Part shown: positions 1 to 8,213 of the stretch, in pieces
Layout: every line of letters begins with the position of its first letter
How positions within the stretch are numbered: the first letter of the stretch is position 1
From: S015-6 sp964384945
Lineage (GTDB): Bacteria > Desulfobacterota > DSWW01
Direction: 5' to 3'
NCBI GenBank assembly: GCA_964384945.1
Contig: CAYLMK010000034.1
Coordinates: forward strand, 1-48,962
DNA length: 48,962 nucleotides
Made by a program: the position numbers and the translations under genes
The notes under the pieces: generated by a model
Database searches by the model: none
What the model saw: the letters and a program-made list of their open reading frames with translations, nothing else
Told to the model about the DNA's origin: nothing

Positions 1-76
1 AAGAGAATACCTCTAAATTTCCTGTCTCATGCCCCGAATAGCGAAAGTGGGGCTAATAGCTCAAGTCACTTCATGG

Positions 77-649
77 CTACTTCGCCGTCAGGGCACCGAG
101 GCGGGAGAGTCCTTTCATCAGCAGCGGCGGAAGCACGACCGCGACCGGCCCGATCCGGTATTGAATATACTCGAAAACCACCCCGCCGATCGATACGGTG
201 TCAAGGTAAGCATACTGGATCCTGACGGGTCCCTGCCGGATCGTCCCTTTCTGAAGGACTTCGATCCCGGCATCCCGGCAGGCCTGGAGCCGGGCCTCGA
301 TGTCCCGGACGTAGAACCCGATGTGATGCAGGCCCTCGCCCCTCTCACGCAGGAACTCCGAGTGGATGCTCTCGCCTTCCAGAATCTGGATCAGCTCGAA
401 CTGGACCGGGCCCACCTGGGCGATTCCGATCTTTCCCCGGATCGTGACCGGCACGCCCCGGTTCGTGCAGTCCTCTGTTTCCCCGTCCATGACCGTCCAC
501 GGGCCGAGGCCGAACACCCTGTCGTAGTAGCGGGCCGTCTCGTCCGTGTCGCGGACCACGAATCCGAGTTGCCCGATGACGGGCAGCCGAAGCCTCCTCC
601 GCACGGCCTCAGGGACCTCGAGGGCGCGAAGCGTCTGCGGGTCCTTCAT
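77..649 (-). CDS. VOC-superfamily protein (glyoxalase / methylmalonyl-CoA epimerase type)
   Basis: A 190-residue protein with the two-module vicinal oxygen chelate layout. The first module starts near residue 25 (GQLGFVVRD) and the second near residue 108 (LHHIGFYVRD), with an acidic position late in module two (VVFEYIQ). These are the usual metal-ligand positions of the fold. The first one carries Gln where epimerases normally have His; the second keeps His. The ATG at 649 is preceded by AAGGAGGGG. It is the last gene of the minus-strand series, 18 bases after the CDC48 gene, so it may be co-transcribed. The family includes methylmalonyl-CoA epimerases, glyoxalases and dioxygenases. The substrate cannot be read from sequence, but a CoA-ester role would suit the ligase upstream. 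Confidence 0.8.
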   Translation of the reverse strand: MKDPQTLRALEVPEAVRRRLRLPVIGQLGFVVRDTDETARYYDRVFGLGPWTVMDGETEDCTNRGVPVTIRGKIGIAQVGPVQFELIQILEGESIHSEFLRERGEGLHHIGFYVRDIEARLQACRDAGIEVLQKGTIRQGPVRIQYAYLDTVSIGGVVFEYIQYRIGPVAVVLPPLLMKGLSRLGALTAK

Positions 650-667
650 GATTCCCCTCCTTCTTCC

Positions 668-2824
668 CTATTGGGGAAGCCCCTTCTTCCGGCTTTTGTA
701 CTCCTCCAGGGCCCTGAGAAAATGCTCTTTCCGAATTCCGATGTTGAACGGCGGGGTCTCGCACCGGTCCGGGTTGTCCCGTATGTATTCCCCGATGGCG
801 AACCCCAGGGCCCGGTCGCAGACCCAGCCGATTTCAGAGCCGACAAAGCCCTCGGTCAGCAGGGCGATTTCGTCCATGTCCACGTTTCCGTTCAGGGGAC
901 GCCCGTCGTTCCGGATGGCGAGGATCTTCTTCCGGGCCTCCAGGCCGGGCACGTCGAGCTCCAGGATCACGTCGAACCGGCCGGCCCGCAGGATCGCAGG
1001 GTCGAGCAGGTCCGGCCTGTTCGTTGCGGCCAGCACGATCGCGTCCCCGAGCACCTCGATCCCGTCCATTTCGGTCAGGAACTGGCTGATCACCTTTTCG
1101 GTCACGCGGGCGTCCGCTTCCCCGATCCCCCGGACCGGAATCAGGGCGTCGATCTCGTCGAAGAACAGGATGCTGGGCGCCGCGAGCCGGGCCTTTCGGA
1201 AGACCTCCCGAACCCCCTTCTCGCTCTCCCCGACCCATTTGGAGAGCAGCTCGGGCCCCTTGACCGCAATGAAGTTCCGCTGGGTCTCGGTGGCCAGGGC
1301 CTTGGCGAGCATCGTCTTGCCGGTCCCGGGCGGGCCGGTCAGCAGGATGCCCTTGGGAGCAGGGCAGTTCATCTCCTTGTAAAGCTCCCGATAGCGGATG
1401 GGCCACTCGACGACGTGCTGAAGCCTCGCCTTCACATCCTCCAGGCCGCCGATGTCGTGCCAGTGCACCTCGGGGATCTCGACGAAGATCTCCCGGATCG
1501 CGGAGGGATCGACCATCTTCAGGGCGTTCAGAAAATCGTCCATCGAGAGGGTCAGCTCCTCCATGAACTCCAGCGAAAGCCCTTCCTGAAGCATGTTCGT
1601 GGTCTCCATGAGCGTTCGCAGGCGATAGAGGGCCGCCTCCCGGCACAAGGCCTCCAGGTCCGCGCCCACGAAACCGTGGGTGATCTCGGCAAGCTTCTCC
1701 AGGGAGACATCTTCCCCGAGGGGCATGCCCAGCGTGTGGATCTGAAGAATTTCGAGCCGGGCCTGCCTGTCCGGAATCTTGGTCGCGATCTCCCGGTCGA
1801 AGCGGCCCGGCCTGCGCAGGGCGGGATCGATGACGTTGGGGATGTTCGTGGCACCGATGACGATCACCTCGCCCCGTGATTTCAGGCCGTCCATGAGAGC
1901 GAGCAACTGGGCTACGATCCTCTTCTCGACCTCTCCGGTCACCTCGGTCCGCTTCGGGGAGATGGCGTCGATTTCGTCGATAAACAGAATGCTGGGCGCC
2001 TTTTTCGCGGCCTCCTCGAAGAGCCCGCGGAGCTGCGCCTCGCTCTCTCCGTAAAACTTGTTCACGATCTCCGGGCCGTTCACGCTGATGAAGTGGATGT
2101 TCGCCTCGTTCGCGACGGCCTTGGCGATCAGGGTCTTTCCGGTTCCGGGAGGGCCGTGCAGCAGGACGCCTTTCGGAGGGTCGATGCCCAGCCGCTGAAA
2201 GACCTGAGGGTGCTTCAGGGGAAGCTCGATCATCTCGCGAATCCTCTGGATCTCCTCCCAGAGGCCTCCGATGTCCTCGTAGGTGATGCCGGTCTTCACC
2301 TTTCCGGGCGCCTCTTCGGCGCCGTCCTGCTCGATCCGGATCTCGGTCTGCGGGCCGATGACGACCTCCGGGGCCGGGTAGGCCTCCACGAGCCTGTAAA
2401 GGCGGAAGCCGGAACCCATGAAGCGAACGCGGAACTGGTTGCCCACCATCAGGGGCATGCCCTGAATCATGCGGCGAATGTAATCGGGGTCCTGCATCCT
2501 CGCGGCGGAGTCGGGGTTGGCGAGGGACAGCCGGACCCGGGTCGCATTCCGGGGGTCGGCCCGGGCCACCTCCACGTAGTCGTCCAGACCCACGCCCGCG
2601 TTCTCGCGAAGCACCCCGTCCATCTGGATCTGGGAATTTCCCCTGTCGTACATCAGGCAATGCATGGCCCGGGCCAGGGTCCTCTTCTTTCCCTTCATGA
2701 GCACGATGTCGCCCGGCCTGACGCCCAGCTTGTCCATTTCGTTCTTGTCCATCCGGACGATATGCAGGCCCACATCCTTCTTGAGGGCCTCCACAACCCG
2801 CAGCGATATGGCTTTGTCGCTCAT
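668..2824 (-). CDS. CDC48/VCP-type double AAA+ ATPase
   Basis: The 718-residue product has the full CDC48 layout. An N-terminal double-psi barrel and adaptor domain covers about residues 1-190, and two AAA+ modules follow. Both Walker A motifs (GPPGTGKT, near residues 223 and 494) and both Walker B motifs (LFIDEIDA, LFFDEIDA) are intact, as are arginine-finger regions (RRPGRFD, LRAGRFD). Family members are hexameric unfoldases that remodel protein complexes in the cytoplasm using ATP. The reading frame is open for 49 codons further upstream, but the barrel begins at the ATG at 2824, where AAAAGGAG abuts the start codon with no spacer. CDC48 proteins are standard in archaea and patchy in bacteria. 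The gene sits between a MoaD-like and a VOC protein; its client is unknown. Confidence 0.92.
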   Translation of the reverse strand: MSDKAISLRVVEALKKDVGLHIVRMDKNEMDKLGVRPGDIVLMKGKKRTLARAMHCLMYDRGNSQIQMDGVLRENAGVGLDDYVEVARADPRNATRVRLSLANPDSAARMQDPDYIRRMIQGMPLMVGNQFRVRFMGSGFRLYRLVEAYPAPEVVIGPQTEIRIEQDGAEEAPGKVKTGITYEDIGGLWEEIQRIREMIELPLKHPQVFQRLGIDPPKGVLLHGPPGTGKTLIAKAVANEANIHFISVNGPEIVNKFYGESEAQLRGLFEEAAKKAPSILFIDEIDAISPKRTEVTGEVEKRIVAQLLALMDGLKSRGEVIVIGATNIPNVIDPALRRPGRFDREIATKIPDRQARLEILQIHTLGMPLGEDVSLEKLAEITHGFVGADLEALCREAALYRLRTLMETTNMLQEGLSLEFMEELTLSMDDFLNALKMVDPSAIREIFVEIPEVHWHDIGGLEDVKARLQHVVEWPIRYRELYKEMNCPAPKGILLTGPPGTGKTMLAKALATETQRNFIAVKGPELLSKWVGESEKGVREVFRKARLAAPSILFFDEIDALIPVRGIGEADARVTEKVISQFLTEMDGIEVLGDAIVLAATNRPDLLDPAILRAGRFDVILELDVPGLEARKKILAIRNDGRPLNGNVDMDEIALLTEGFVGSEIGWVCDRALGFAIGEYIRDNPDRCETPPFNIGIRKEHFLRALEEYKSRKKGLPQ

Positions 2825-2885
2825 CTCCTTTTCCGTATCCTCTTGGCGGCGATTGATCGGCGCATGGGGACCGCTCCGTGTCGAC

Positions 2886-3200
2886 TCACGGGCCGGGCTT
2901 GCCTTCCCCCCGGACCATTCCCAGCAGAACGCGATAGGGCCCGGGCGTTCCGGGCGGCACGAAGGCCACACGGTCGCCGGGGAAGACGTCCTCGTCGAGC
3001 CTCTGGATCACGCCGTTCCGAAACACGGCCTCGATCCTCTCCTCCGGCAGACCGAGATCTCTTGCGAGACCGCGCCCGGACCTGCCTGCCGCGGGGATGG
3101 GCTTCTCCAGGCAGTCCGGCAGGCCCTTGTCCTTCATCCAGTAGCGAAGAAACCCGAAGAGCCGGATGGTCACGGTCCCCGGTTGCCTGCTTTCCGTCAT
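2886..3200 (-). CDS. MoaD/ThiS-like small protein without a C-terminal GG
   Basis: The start at 3200 is chosen because AAGGGAG lies 7 bases upstream; the 36 codons of open frame before it look like spacer. The 104-residue product has a beta-grasp, ThiS/MoaD-like profile: a VTIRLFGFLR first strand, then the late segment EDVFPGDRVAFVPPGTPGPY. True MoaD and ThiS end in Gly-Gly, which is thiocarboxylated for sulfur transfer. Here the chain continues about 20 residues past that point and ends in GKPGP, so classic sulfur-carrier chemistry is unlikely unless the tail is removed. It lies 61 bases upstream of the CDC48 gene. A role tied to the tungsten/molybdenum cofactor of the AOR in this cluster is possible but inferred. 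Confidence 0.7.
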   Translation of the reverse strand: MTESRQPGTVTIRLFGFLRYWMKDKGLPDCLEKPIPAAGRSGRGLARDLGLPEERIEAVFRNGVIQRLDEDVFPGDRVAFVPPGTPGPYRVLLGMVRGEGKPGP

Positions 3201-3372
3201 CGCAAGACTCCCTTCTCTGCAAGGACGTACGGACCTGTCGGGAGGCTCGAGCGCCTTGTCGGGAAACACGGGCACGAGGGCCGCAGCAAGGGTCGGCCCG
3301 GGAATCATCTTCCAGGGTTCACGATGCCCCGGGTTCTGTCAAGGGTCGTGCCTCTCTCGTAACGGCCCGGAA

Positions 3373-3414
3373 AAGCGGAGGCGCATGGCCGACCTGCGGC
3401 ATGCGCCTCCGCTT
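3373..3414 (-). terminator. Strong intrinsic terminator after the FadL-type gene
   Basis: A perfect 15-base inverted repeat (3373-3387 with 3400-3414) encloses a 12-base loop. On the minus strand the stem ends in CTTTTCC, giving a short U run. It lies about 75 bases downstream of the FadL stop codon. It probably ends the AOR-to-FadL transcript and makes the MoaD-like, CDC48 and VOC genes a separate unit. Confidence 0.7.
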
Positions 3415-3488
3415 GCCGAATCTACCCGTACCCGACGCCTTCCTTCTCCGCGCAAAATCCAGGGCGTACCCCCTGTGCAAGGGAGCCC

Positions 3489-4904
3489 CTAAAAGCGATA
3501 GGAGAACTGAAGGTGAATCGCCGACCAGTAGCCGACCACTTCCATGTCGTTCAGCTCGGTGTCGGGCGGAAGGCCTCCGAGTTGCTGCGTGATGGACTGA
3601 TCCACACCGCTCGGGTTGCCGTTGCGCTCGCTGCTCCGGAAGGAGAACGAATAGGCCGCGGACAGGTCCAGGCCGCCCAGGTGGAGCGTCGAGCCGAACG
3701 TGAGGTGGTGATCCAGGACCACCGGGGCGAGATAGTTCGCGAAGTTGTCCGCGGTCACGACCTCGCCGTAGTTGTAACCGAGGCTCACGCTCATCATATC
3801 CATCAGCCTGTAGGTCCCGCCCACGGCCAGGACCATGGAATCTTCGTAGCGGAACGGAACCGTGAGGCGGTCGACGCCCGTCACGGCGAGGAATGTATCC
3901 ACGTCGCCGCCGTAGAGCTTGATCAGCATGTCCGAGTTGGTCTCGGACCAGAAGAGATACCGGAAGTCCATGCCCACGAGGACCTTCTCCATCGGCTCGA
4001 AGGCGAGCCCCACGCCCACGACCGGCGGCGCCTCGAAGCCGCTCACCTTGGTCCTCATGTCGTTGAAATCCAGGATGCTTCCGTGCGGGAAGGCAGGGGA
4101 GCCGGGATTCGTGGGATCCGTGGGCAGCCCGCTCACGTCGAGTTTCACGAAGGCATCCGAGCCGCGCGAGGAGAATTCCGCCATGTAGGCCTGGGTCTCC
4201 CCGGAAAAGCCGATCCGAAGGCTCTCAAAGGGCTTGTAAAGGACCCCGAACCCGAAGGAGAAGCCGAAGCTGTCCGCCTGGCCCATGTTCAGGTAGGCCC
4301 GGCCGAGCGGTGCCATCAGATCGAGCGTCATGTACTCGATGCCGAAACGCATGCCCACGGAGAGCTTGTCCGACAGGGCATAGGCGGCCGCCGGCGACAG
4401 GCGCAGGTGAATCCACTCCGAGTAGGCGTTCAGCCGGGACCGGCTGTCCCCCGGGGTCAGCGGACTTGCATTGAAGTAGTTCGATACGATGGTGTAGTCG
4501 GTCGCCAGGGCGTCCGGTGCGGCCAGGGAGAAGCCCAGGGCCAGCTTGTCCCCCTTCCGGTGCAGAACCGCCCCGGCCACCGGCGCCAGCAGGAAGCGGT
4601 CCTTGTTGTAGGTGCCGTCGGCGTTGTTCGGATTCGTGAAGCGGAACTCCCCCGGAAAGATCAGGGTGATGTTCGCGTCGGCCACGCCTCCCTCGACAAA
4701 GGCCATCCCGGCGGGATTCACGTTGATTCCCGTTGAATCGTCCGCCACCGCGATGTCGAACCCCCCGCGGCCGATCGACTTGGCGCTGAAGCCCATGGCC
4801 CTGGTCCCGTTGATGAAGGCCGCCGCCTCGCCGGACACCAGACAGAGCAGCAGCAGGGACAAAACGGTTACGCGCAGAAACCCTCTCCACATGCAGACGC
4901 TCAT
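3489..4904 (-). CDS. FadL/OmpP1/TodX-family outer-membrane porin
   Basis: The 471-residue product has a hydrophobic signal peptide (VTVLSLLLLCLVSGEAAA, cleavage about residue 28). The typical FadL N-terminus of the mature protein follows, rich in Gly and Asn: an RAMGFSAKSIGRGG hatch-like segment and then DDSTGINVNPAGMAF. The rest is alternating beta strands ending in an aromatic outer-membrane signature (HLQFSYRF). FadL proteins pass long-chain fatty acids, aromatics or other hydrophobic molecules through the outer membrane. The ATG at 4904 follows a run of G residues that serves as ribosome binding site; a GTG one codon upstream is an alternative. It is the last gene before the terminator at 3373-3414. 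Its place in a cluster with a ligase and oxidoreductases suggests it imports their substrate. Confidence 0.9.
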   Translation of the reverse strand: MSVCMWRGFLRVTVLSLLLLCLVSGEAAAFINGTRAMGFSAKSIGRGGFDIAVADDSTGINVNPAGMAFVEGGVADANITLIFPGEFRFTNPNNADGTYNKDRFLLAPVAGAVLHRKGDKLALGFSLAAPDALATDYTIVSNYFNASPLTPGDSRSRLNAYSEWIHLRLSPAAAYALSDKLSVGMRFGIEYMTLDLMAPLGRAYLNMGQADSFGFSFGFGVLYKPFESLRIGFSGETQAYMAEFSSRGSDAFVKLDVSGLPTDPTNPGSPAFPHGSILDFNDMRTKVSGFEAPPVVGVGLAFEPMEKVLVGMDFRYLFWSETNSDMLIKLYGGDVDTFLAVTGVDRLTVPFRYEDSMVLAVGGTYRLMDMMSVSLGYNYGEVVTADNFANYLAPVVLDHHLTFGSTLHLGGLDLSAAYSFSFRSSERNGNPSGVDQSITQQLGGLPPDTELNDMEVVGYWSAIHLQFSYRF

Positions 4905-4991
4905 CACTTCCCCCCTTTTTCTTCGGTTACCGATGCACAGGCTCTACGACTTCCTTTCCCTTTCCCTCCTATGGAACGGCGCCCCCCGACC

Positions 4992-5333
4992 TCAGGCCAG
5001 CTCCAGATCCAGGACGCGCAACTCCTTGCCCTGAAGAACCTCGGTCGAGTCGCCCCTGCATTCCGGGCAGTGGAAATCCAGGTTGCGCACCCGGAATTGC
5101 TTCCGGCACGCGCCGCAGAAGGCCACGAGCGGGACCACCACCACGTCCAGTTGAGCGCCTTCGGCCTGGGTGTCTTTGGCTGCGAATTCGAAGCAGAACT
5201 GGAGCTGCTCTTTGATGATCGAGCGCAGCTCGCCGGCCTGGATGGTGATTCTGGCGATCTTGCCTCCCCCGTGCTCGTTCACGACGCGAAGCGCGATATC
5301 GATGATGCTCTGGGCGATGCCGAGTTCGTGCAC
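4992..5333 (-). CDS. hypA: HypA/HybF-type nickel/zinc metallochaperone
   Basis: The 113-residue product matches HypA in length and all key features. It begins MHE, whose amino group, His2 and Glu3 form the nickel site. Residues C73, C76, C89 and C92 form the CxxC...CPEC zinc ribbon. HypA delivers nickel during [NiFe] hydrogenase maturation. No hydrogenase or other hyp gene occurs in this window, so it is an orphan inside an AOR/FeS/ligase cluster, 35 bases from the small membrane protein gene. It may serve a hydrogenase elsewhere, or have been recruited to metal handling for this cluster; the sequence cannot decide. Confidence 0.92.
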   Translation of the reverse strand: MHELGIAQSIIDIALRVVNEHGGGKIARITIQAGELRSIIKEQLQFCFEFAAKDTQAEGAQLDVVVVPLVAFCGACRKQFRVRNLDFHCPECRGDSTEVLQGKELRVLDLELA

Positions 5334-5368
5334 GGAAGATCCCCTGTGCCCTTTCCCCCACCCCGAGG

Positions 5369-5545
5369 CTAGGCTCCTTTCTCCGGCACCCCCGGCTTCA
5401 GGAGACGGCGCTCGAAGAGAAACGAGATCAACCGCCCCAGGTTCACGGCCGTGAAGAGAAGCGGCACGGCCCAGATCTCGGTGAAAAGGAAACGTTTCAG
5501 CTTGATGTTCTTCTTGTTGTAGTAATACATTTTCTTTCCTGCCAT
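5369..5545 (-). CDS. Small (58-residue) single-span membrane protein
   Basis: This short gene has an ATG at 5545 preceded by GAGGAG with about 6 bases of spacing. The product starts with a Tyr- and Lys-rich basic stretch (KKMYYYNKKNIKLKR), then one hydrophobic segment at about residues 19-43, then a charged tail. The positive N-terminus suggests N-in topology. It sits between the 4Fe-4S protein gene (50 bases upstream) and hypA (35 bases downstream) on the same strand, so it is very likely co-transcribed. I do not recognise the family. A small subunit that anchors the FeS protein to the membrane is one possibility. Confidence 0.6.
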   Translation of the reverse strand: MAGKKMYYYNKKNIKLKRFLFTEIWAVPLLFTAVNLGRLISFLFERRLLKPGVPEKGA

Positions 5546-5595
5546 GGGAAACTCCTCATCCTGTCCTTGCGGACGGCACGGTGGAACTCGCTAAA

Positions 5596-6582
5596 CTATT
5601 GCGCAGGGGGCGTCATGGCAGCGGCCACGACCTTCTTCCCTTCCATCTCTTCCCGGATGGCCTCGATGTCGAAGGGCACCCCCTTGTTCGGATCCCTCTT
5701 CAGGCTGATGGCGCCCGAAGGACACTTGCTGATACAGGCACCGCAGCCCATGCACAGGTCATAATGGTATTTGAGTTCCTTTTTCCCGTCGGCCTTCGTG
5801 ACGATCTCCCGCGCCTCATACGGGCAGGAGGTGCAACCCCCGTCCAGATTGCATTTCGCCGGGTCCGTGACCACCGAGTAGCCGGAGGGGGCCGTGATCT
5901 TCAGGTCTCGAAGCCCCGGAATCCTGCGCGCCATCCTCTCCACCTCGGTGCCGAAGCAGCAGCAACTGCAGCAGGAGCAGAGGACGCCGGCCCGGTAGCC
6001 GGTGGCGTCCTTGTACCAGATCGACAGGGCGTACCCCTTTTCGTAGTTCTCCTGCATCCGCTGAATCGCCTCCTGTGCCGTCACGCGCCGGGCGTTCATG
6101 CGGGGCATGTGGGTTGTCACGAAGTCCACGCCCATGTCTCCGAAGAACAGGCACGTGTTGATGGGCTGGCAGGGGTCCTTGCCCATGGCGGCCTTCTCGA
6201 GCCGGCACGGGCAGTCCACGAAGGCGAGCTTGTCGTAGTTCTTGATGATGATCTTCTGGGCCCGCTCGAACGGGGCGACCTTCTTGGCGATCTCCATGGG
6301 CACCGTGATGTCTTGGGCAACGGGAAGCTTCTTGGCGTGCTCCGGGATCATGACCTTGCAGTGGTACCGGTCCATGACATAGGTATAGAAACCGCGGGTG
6401 AGCGCCCAGTCCGGGTGTTTGTTGCCAAGCCACCGCAGGATGGTGCTCGCCGCCATGACATAGTGATCGTAAATGGTGTAGTAGAGGTAGCCGTGGATCA
6501 TATTGAAGACGCGCAGGATTCCGCCGGCACCCTCTCCCTGCGTCTTCCACATGGCCTTGGTGGAGTCTTTCATGAGCGGCAT
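5596..6582 (-). CDS. Cysteine-rich 4Fe-4S binding protein
   Basis: The 328-residue cytoplasmic protein has a canonical ferredoxin motif near the C-terminus (CMGCGACISKCP) and an additional CNLDGGCTSCP set just before it. Further cysteines occur as FVDCPCRLEK, a C-x5-C pair, and the unusual CSCCSCCCFG cluster mid-protein. That could hold two or more clusters. The N-terminal half contains aromatic, helical segments (RVFNMIHGYLYYTIYDHYVM) that I do not recognise. The neighbours are an acyl-CoA ligase, a flavoprotein and a ferredoxin-dependent oxidoreductase. The likely job is to carry electrons between the GMC-type flavoprotein or AOR and another acceptor; this is inferred from context. Confidence 0.75.
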   Translation of the reverse strand: MPLMKDSTKAMWKTQGEGAGGILRVFNMIHGYLYYTIYDHYVMAASTILRWLGNKHPDWALTRGFYTYVMDRYHCKVMIPEHAKKLPVAQDITVPMEIAKKVAPFERAQKIIIKNYDKLAFVDCPCRLEKAAMGKDPCQPINTCLFFGDMGVDFVTTHMPRMNARRVTAQEAIQRMQENYEKGYALSIWYKDATGYRAGVLCSCCSCCCFGTEVERMARRIPGLRDLKITAPSGYSVVTDPAKCNLDGGCTSCPYEAREIVTKADGKKELKYHYDLCMGCGACISKCPSGAISLKRDPNKGVPFDIEAIREEMEGKKVVAAAMTPPAQ

Positions 6583-6621
6583 ATCTTCCTCCTTTTTCCC
6601 TGAAATTCCCGGCGCCGGGAT

Positions 6622-8142
6622 TCAGGCCTCCAGTTTACGCAGTTCACGCCGCATGATCTTCCCGGTGCTCGTCTGGGGAAGCCCTGCGACGAAGCTCACC
6701 GACCGCGGCACCTTGTAGGGCGCCAGGTGCTCCTTGCAGTACGCGATGATCTCCTCGGCGGAGGGCTTCGCGCCATCCTTGGGCACGATGTAGGCCTTGG
6801 CCAGCTCTCCCTTCACAGGGTCTTGGACGCCGCCCACCGCAACCATCGCGACCGCAGGGTGCTGTTGAAGCACCCGTTCGATCTCCGCGGGGTATATGTT
6901 GTACCCGCCGGTCAGGATCATGTCCTTCAATCGGTCGACCACATACACGTAGCCGTCTTCGTCCATCCTCGCAATGTCGCCCGTGTGCAGCCACCCGTCC
7001 GGCTCGATCGTCTCCCGGGTCGCCGATTCGTTGCCGTAGTAGCCGGTCATCACGATGGGCCCTCTGATCATCATCTCGCCGGGCTGGTTGGGCCCCAGCA
7101 CCCTGGCCGGATCCTCAGCGTCCACAATCTTCACGGAGCAGTAGGGCAGCGGAACACCGATCGAACCGTGGCGGTTCTCGCCGTAAAAGGGATGGGTGGT
7201 GCCGAGGCCCGAGATCTCGGTCATGCCCCAGAGCTCGAGCAGGGGGCACCCGAACCGCTTCTCCACCTCCTCCATGACGTTTACCGCGATCGTCTGGCCG
7301 CCGACCGTGCATTTCCGCATGGCACGGAAGTCGCAGCGGTCCAGGCTCGGATGGTTGAGAAGCATGATGTACATGGCGGGCACGCCTTCGAACATGGTTG
7401 CCCGATGCGATCGGATCGCATCCACCACCGCCTCTTCGCTGAACCGCTGGATCAGAACCAGGGTTCCGCCCGTCAGGAAGGTCCCGTTCATGACCACGTT
7501 TCCGTATACGTGCGCCGTGGGCAGGCTCGTGACCACCACGTCCTCGTGGGTCTTCATGTGCGTGTTCGCTGTGAGCTTGGAATTGAGCAGCACGCCCCGG
7601 TGCGTGAGCATCGCCCCCTTCGGGTGCCCCGTGGTGCCCGACGTGTAGCCGATCGTGGAAAGATCCAGGGGGCTCACCTCCTCCGGCCGCAGTTCCTCGG
7701 CCCCCTTCTCCAAAAGGCGGCCGAAGGGAATCGCCGGCGAAGGGGCCTCCTCTCCGTACACCACGACGTTCCGGAGCGTCTTGGCCTCCTTGAGGATTCC
7801 GATCACGCTCGGCGCCTTGTCCGGCGAGGTCAGGAGCGCGGAGGCCCCGCAGTCGTTCACTACGTAGAGAACCTCTTCCGGCGTGAGCATCACGTTGACC
7901 GGGTTGACCACCGCCCCGATCTTGAGCGTTCCGTAATACCCGATGATCCACTCCCAGCTGTTCTGCGAGTAAATGGAAACCCGGTCGCCCTTGCCGACCC
8001 CGAGCTCCCTCAGGCTGTTGCCCAGCCTGTTCGAGAGCCGGTCGATCTCCAGAAAGGAAAACCTCCGGTCCTGAAAGATGAGCGCGGTCTTTTCCCCGTA
8101 CCTGCGCGCGCACGCCCCGGGAAGCTTGCCCAGCGTATCCAT
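6622..8142 (-). CDS. AMP-forming acyl-CoA ligase (FadD-like, ANL superfamily)
   Basis: The 506-residue protein has the ANL-family signatures in order: the P-loop-like YTSGTTGHPKGAMLTH, the adenine-binding LLELWGMTE, the hinge region GWLHTGDIARMDEDGYVYVVDRLKD, and the C-terminal catalytic lysine segment (TSTGKIMRREL). It makes an acyl-adenylate from an acid and ATP, then the CoA thioester. Length and motifs fit medium- or long-chain fatty-acyl or aryl-CoA ligases; the chain length cannot be predicted. The ATG at 8142 follows AAAGG. It is downstream of the GMC and AOR genes, so it could activate the acid that AOR releases. Confidence 0.93.
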   Translation of the reverse strand: MDTLGKLPGACARRYGEKTALIFQDRRFSFLEIDRLSNRLGNSLRELGVGKGDRVSIYSQNSWEWIIGYYGTLKIGAVVNPVNVMLTPEEVLYVVNDCGASALLTSPDKAPSVIGILKEAKTLRNVVVYGEEAPSPAIPFGRLLEKGAEELRPEEVSPLDLSTIGYTSGTTGHPKGAMLTHRGVLLNSKLTANTHMKTHEDVVVTSLPTAHVYGNVVMNGTFLTGGTLVLIQRFSEEAVVDAIRSHRATMFEGVPAMYIMLLNHPSLDRCDFRAMRKCTVGGQTIAVNVMEEVEKRFGCPLLELWGMTEISGLGTTHPFYGENRHGSIGVPLPYCSVKIVDAEDPARVLGPNQPGEMMIRGPIVMTGYYGNESATRETIEPDGWLHTGDIARMDEDGYVYVVDRLKDMILTGGYNIYPAEIERVLQQHPAVAMVAVGGVQDPVKGELAKAYIVPKDGAKPSAEEIIAYCKEHLAPYKVPRSVSFVAGLPQTSTGKIMRRELRKLEA

Positions 8143-8213
8143 GTCGCCTTTCGTCCCTCTCTGCTACCGGTTCTCCCCGGCGGCCGCAAGGGCCGCCCGC
8201 GATCCTCCTGCGT

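Noticed and set aside
1..76. Possible gene end before the VOC gene
   Set aside because: Too short to judge; an open frame begins at 29 but is an antisense shadow of the VOC and CDC48 genes.
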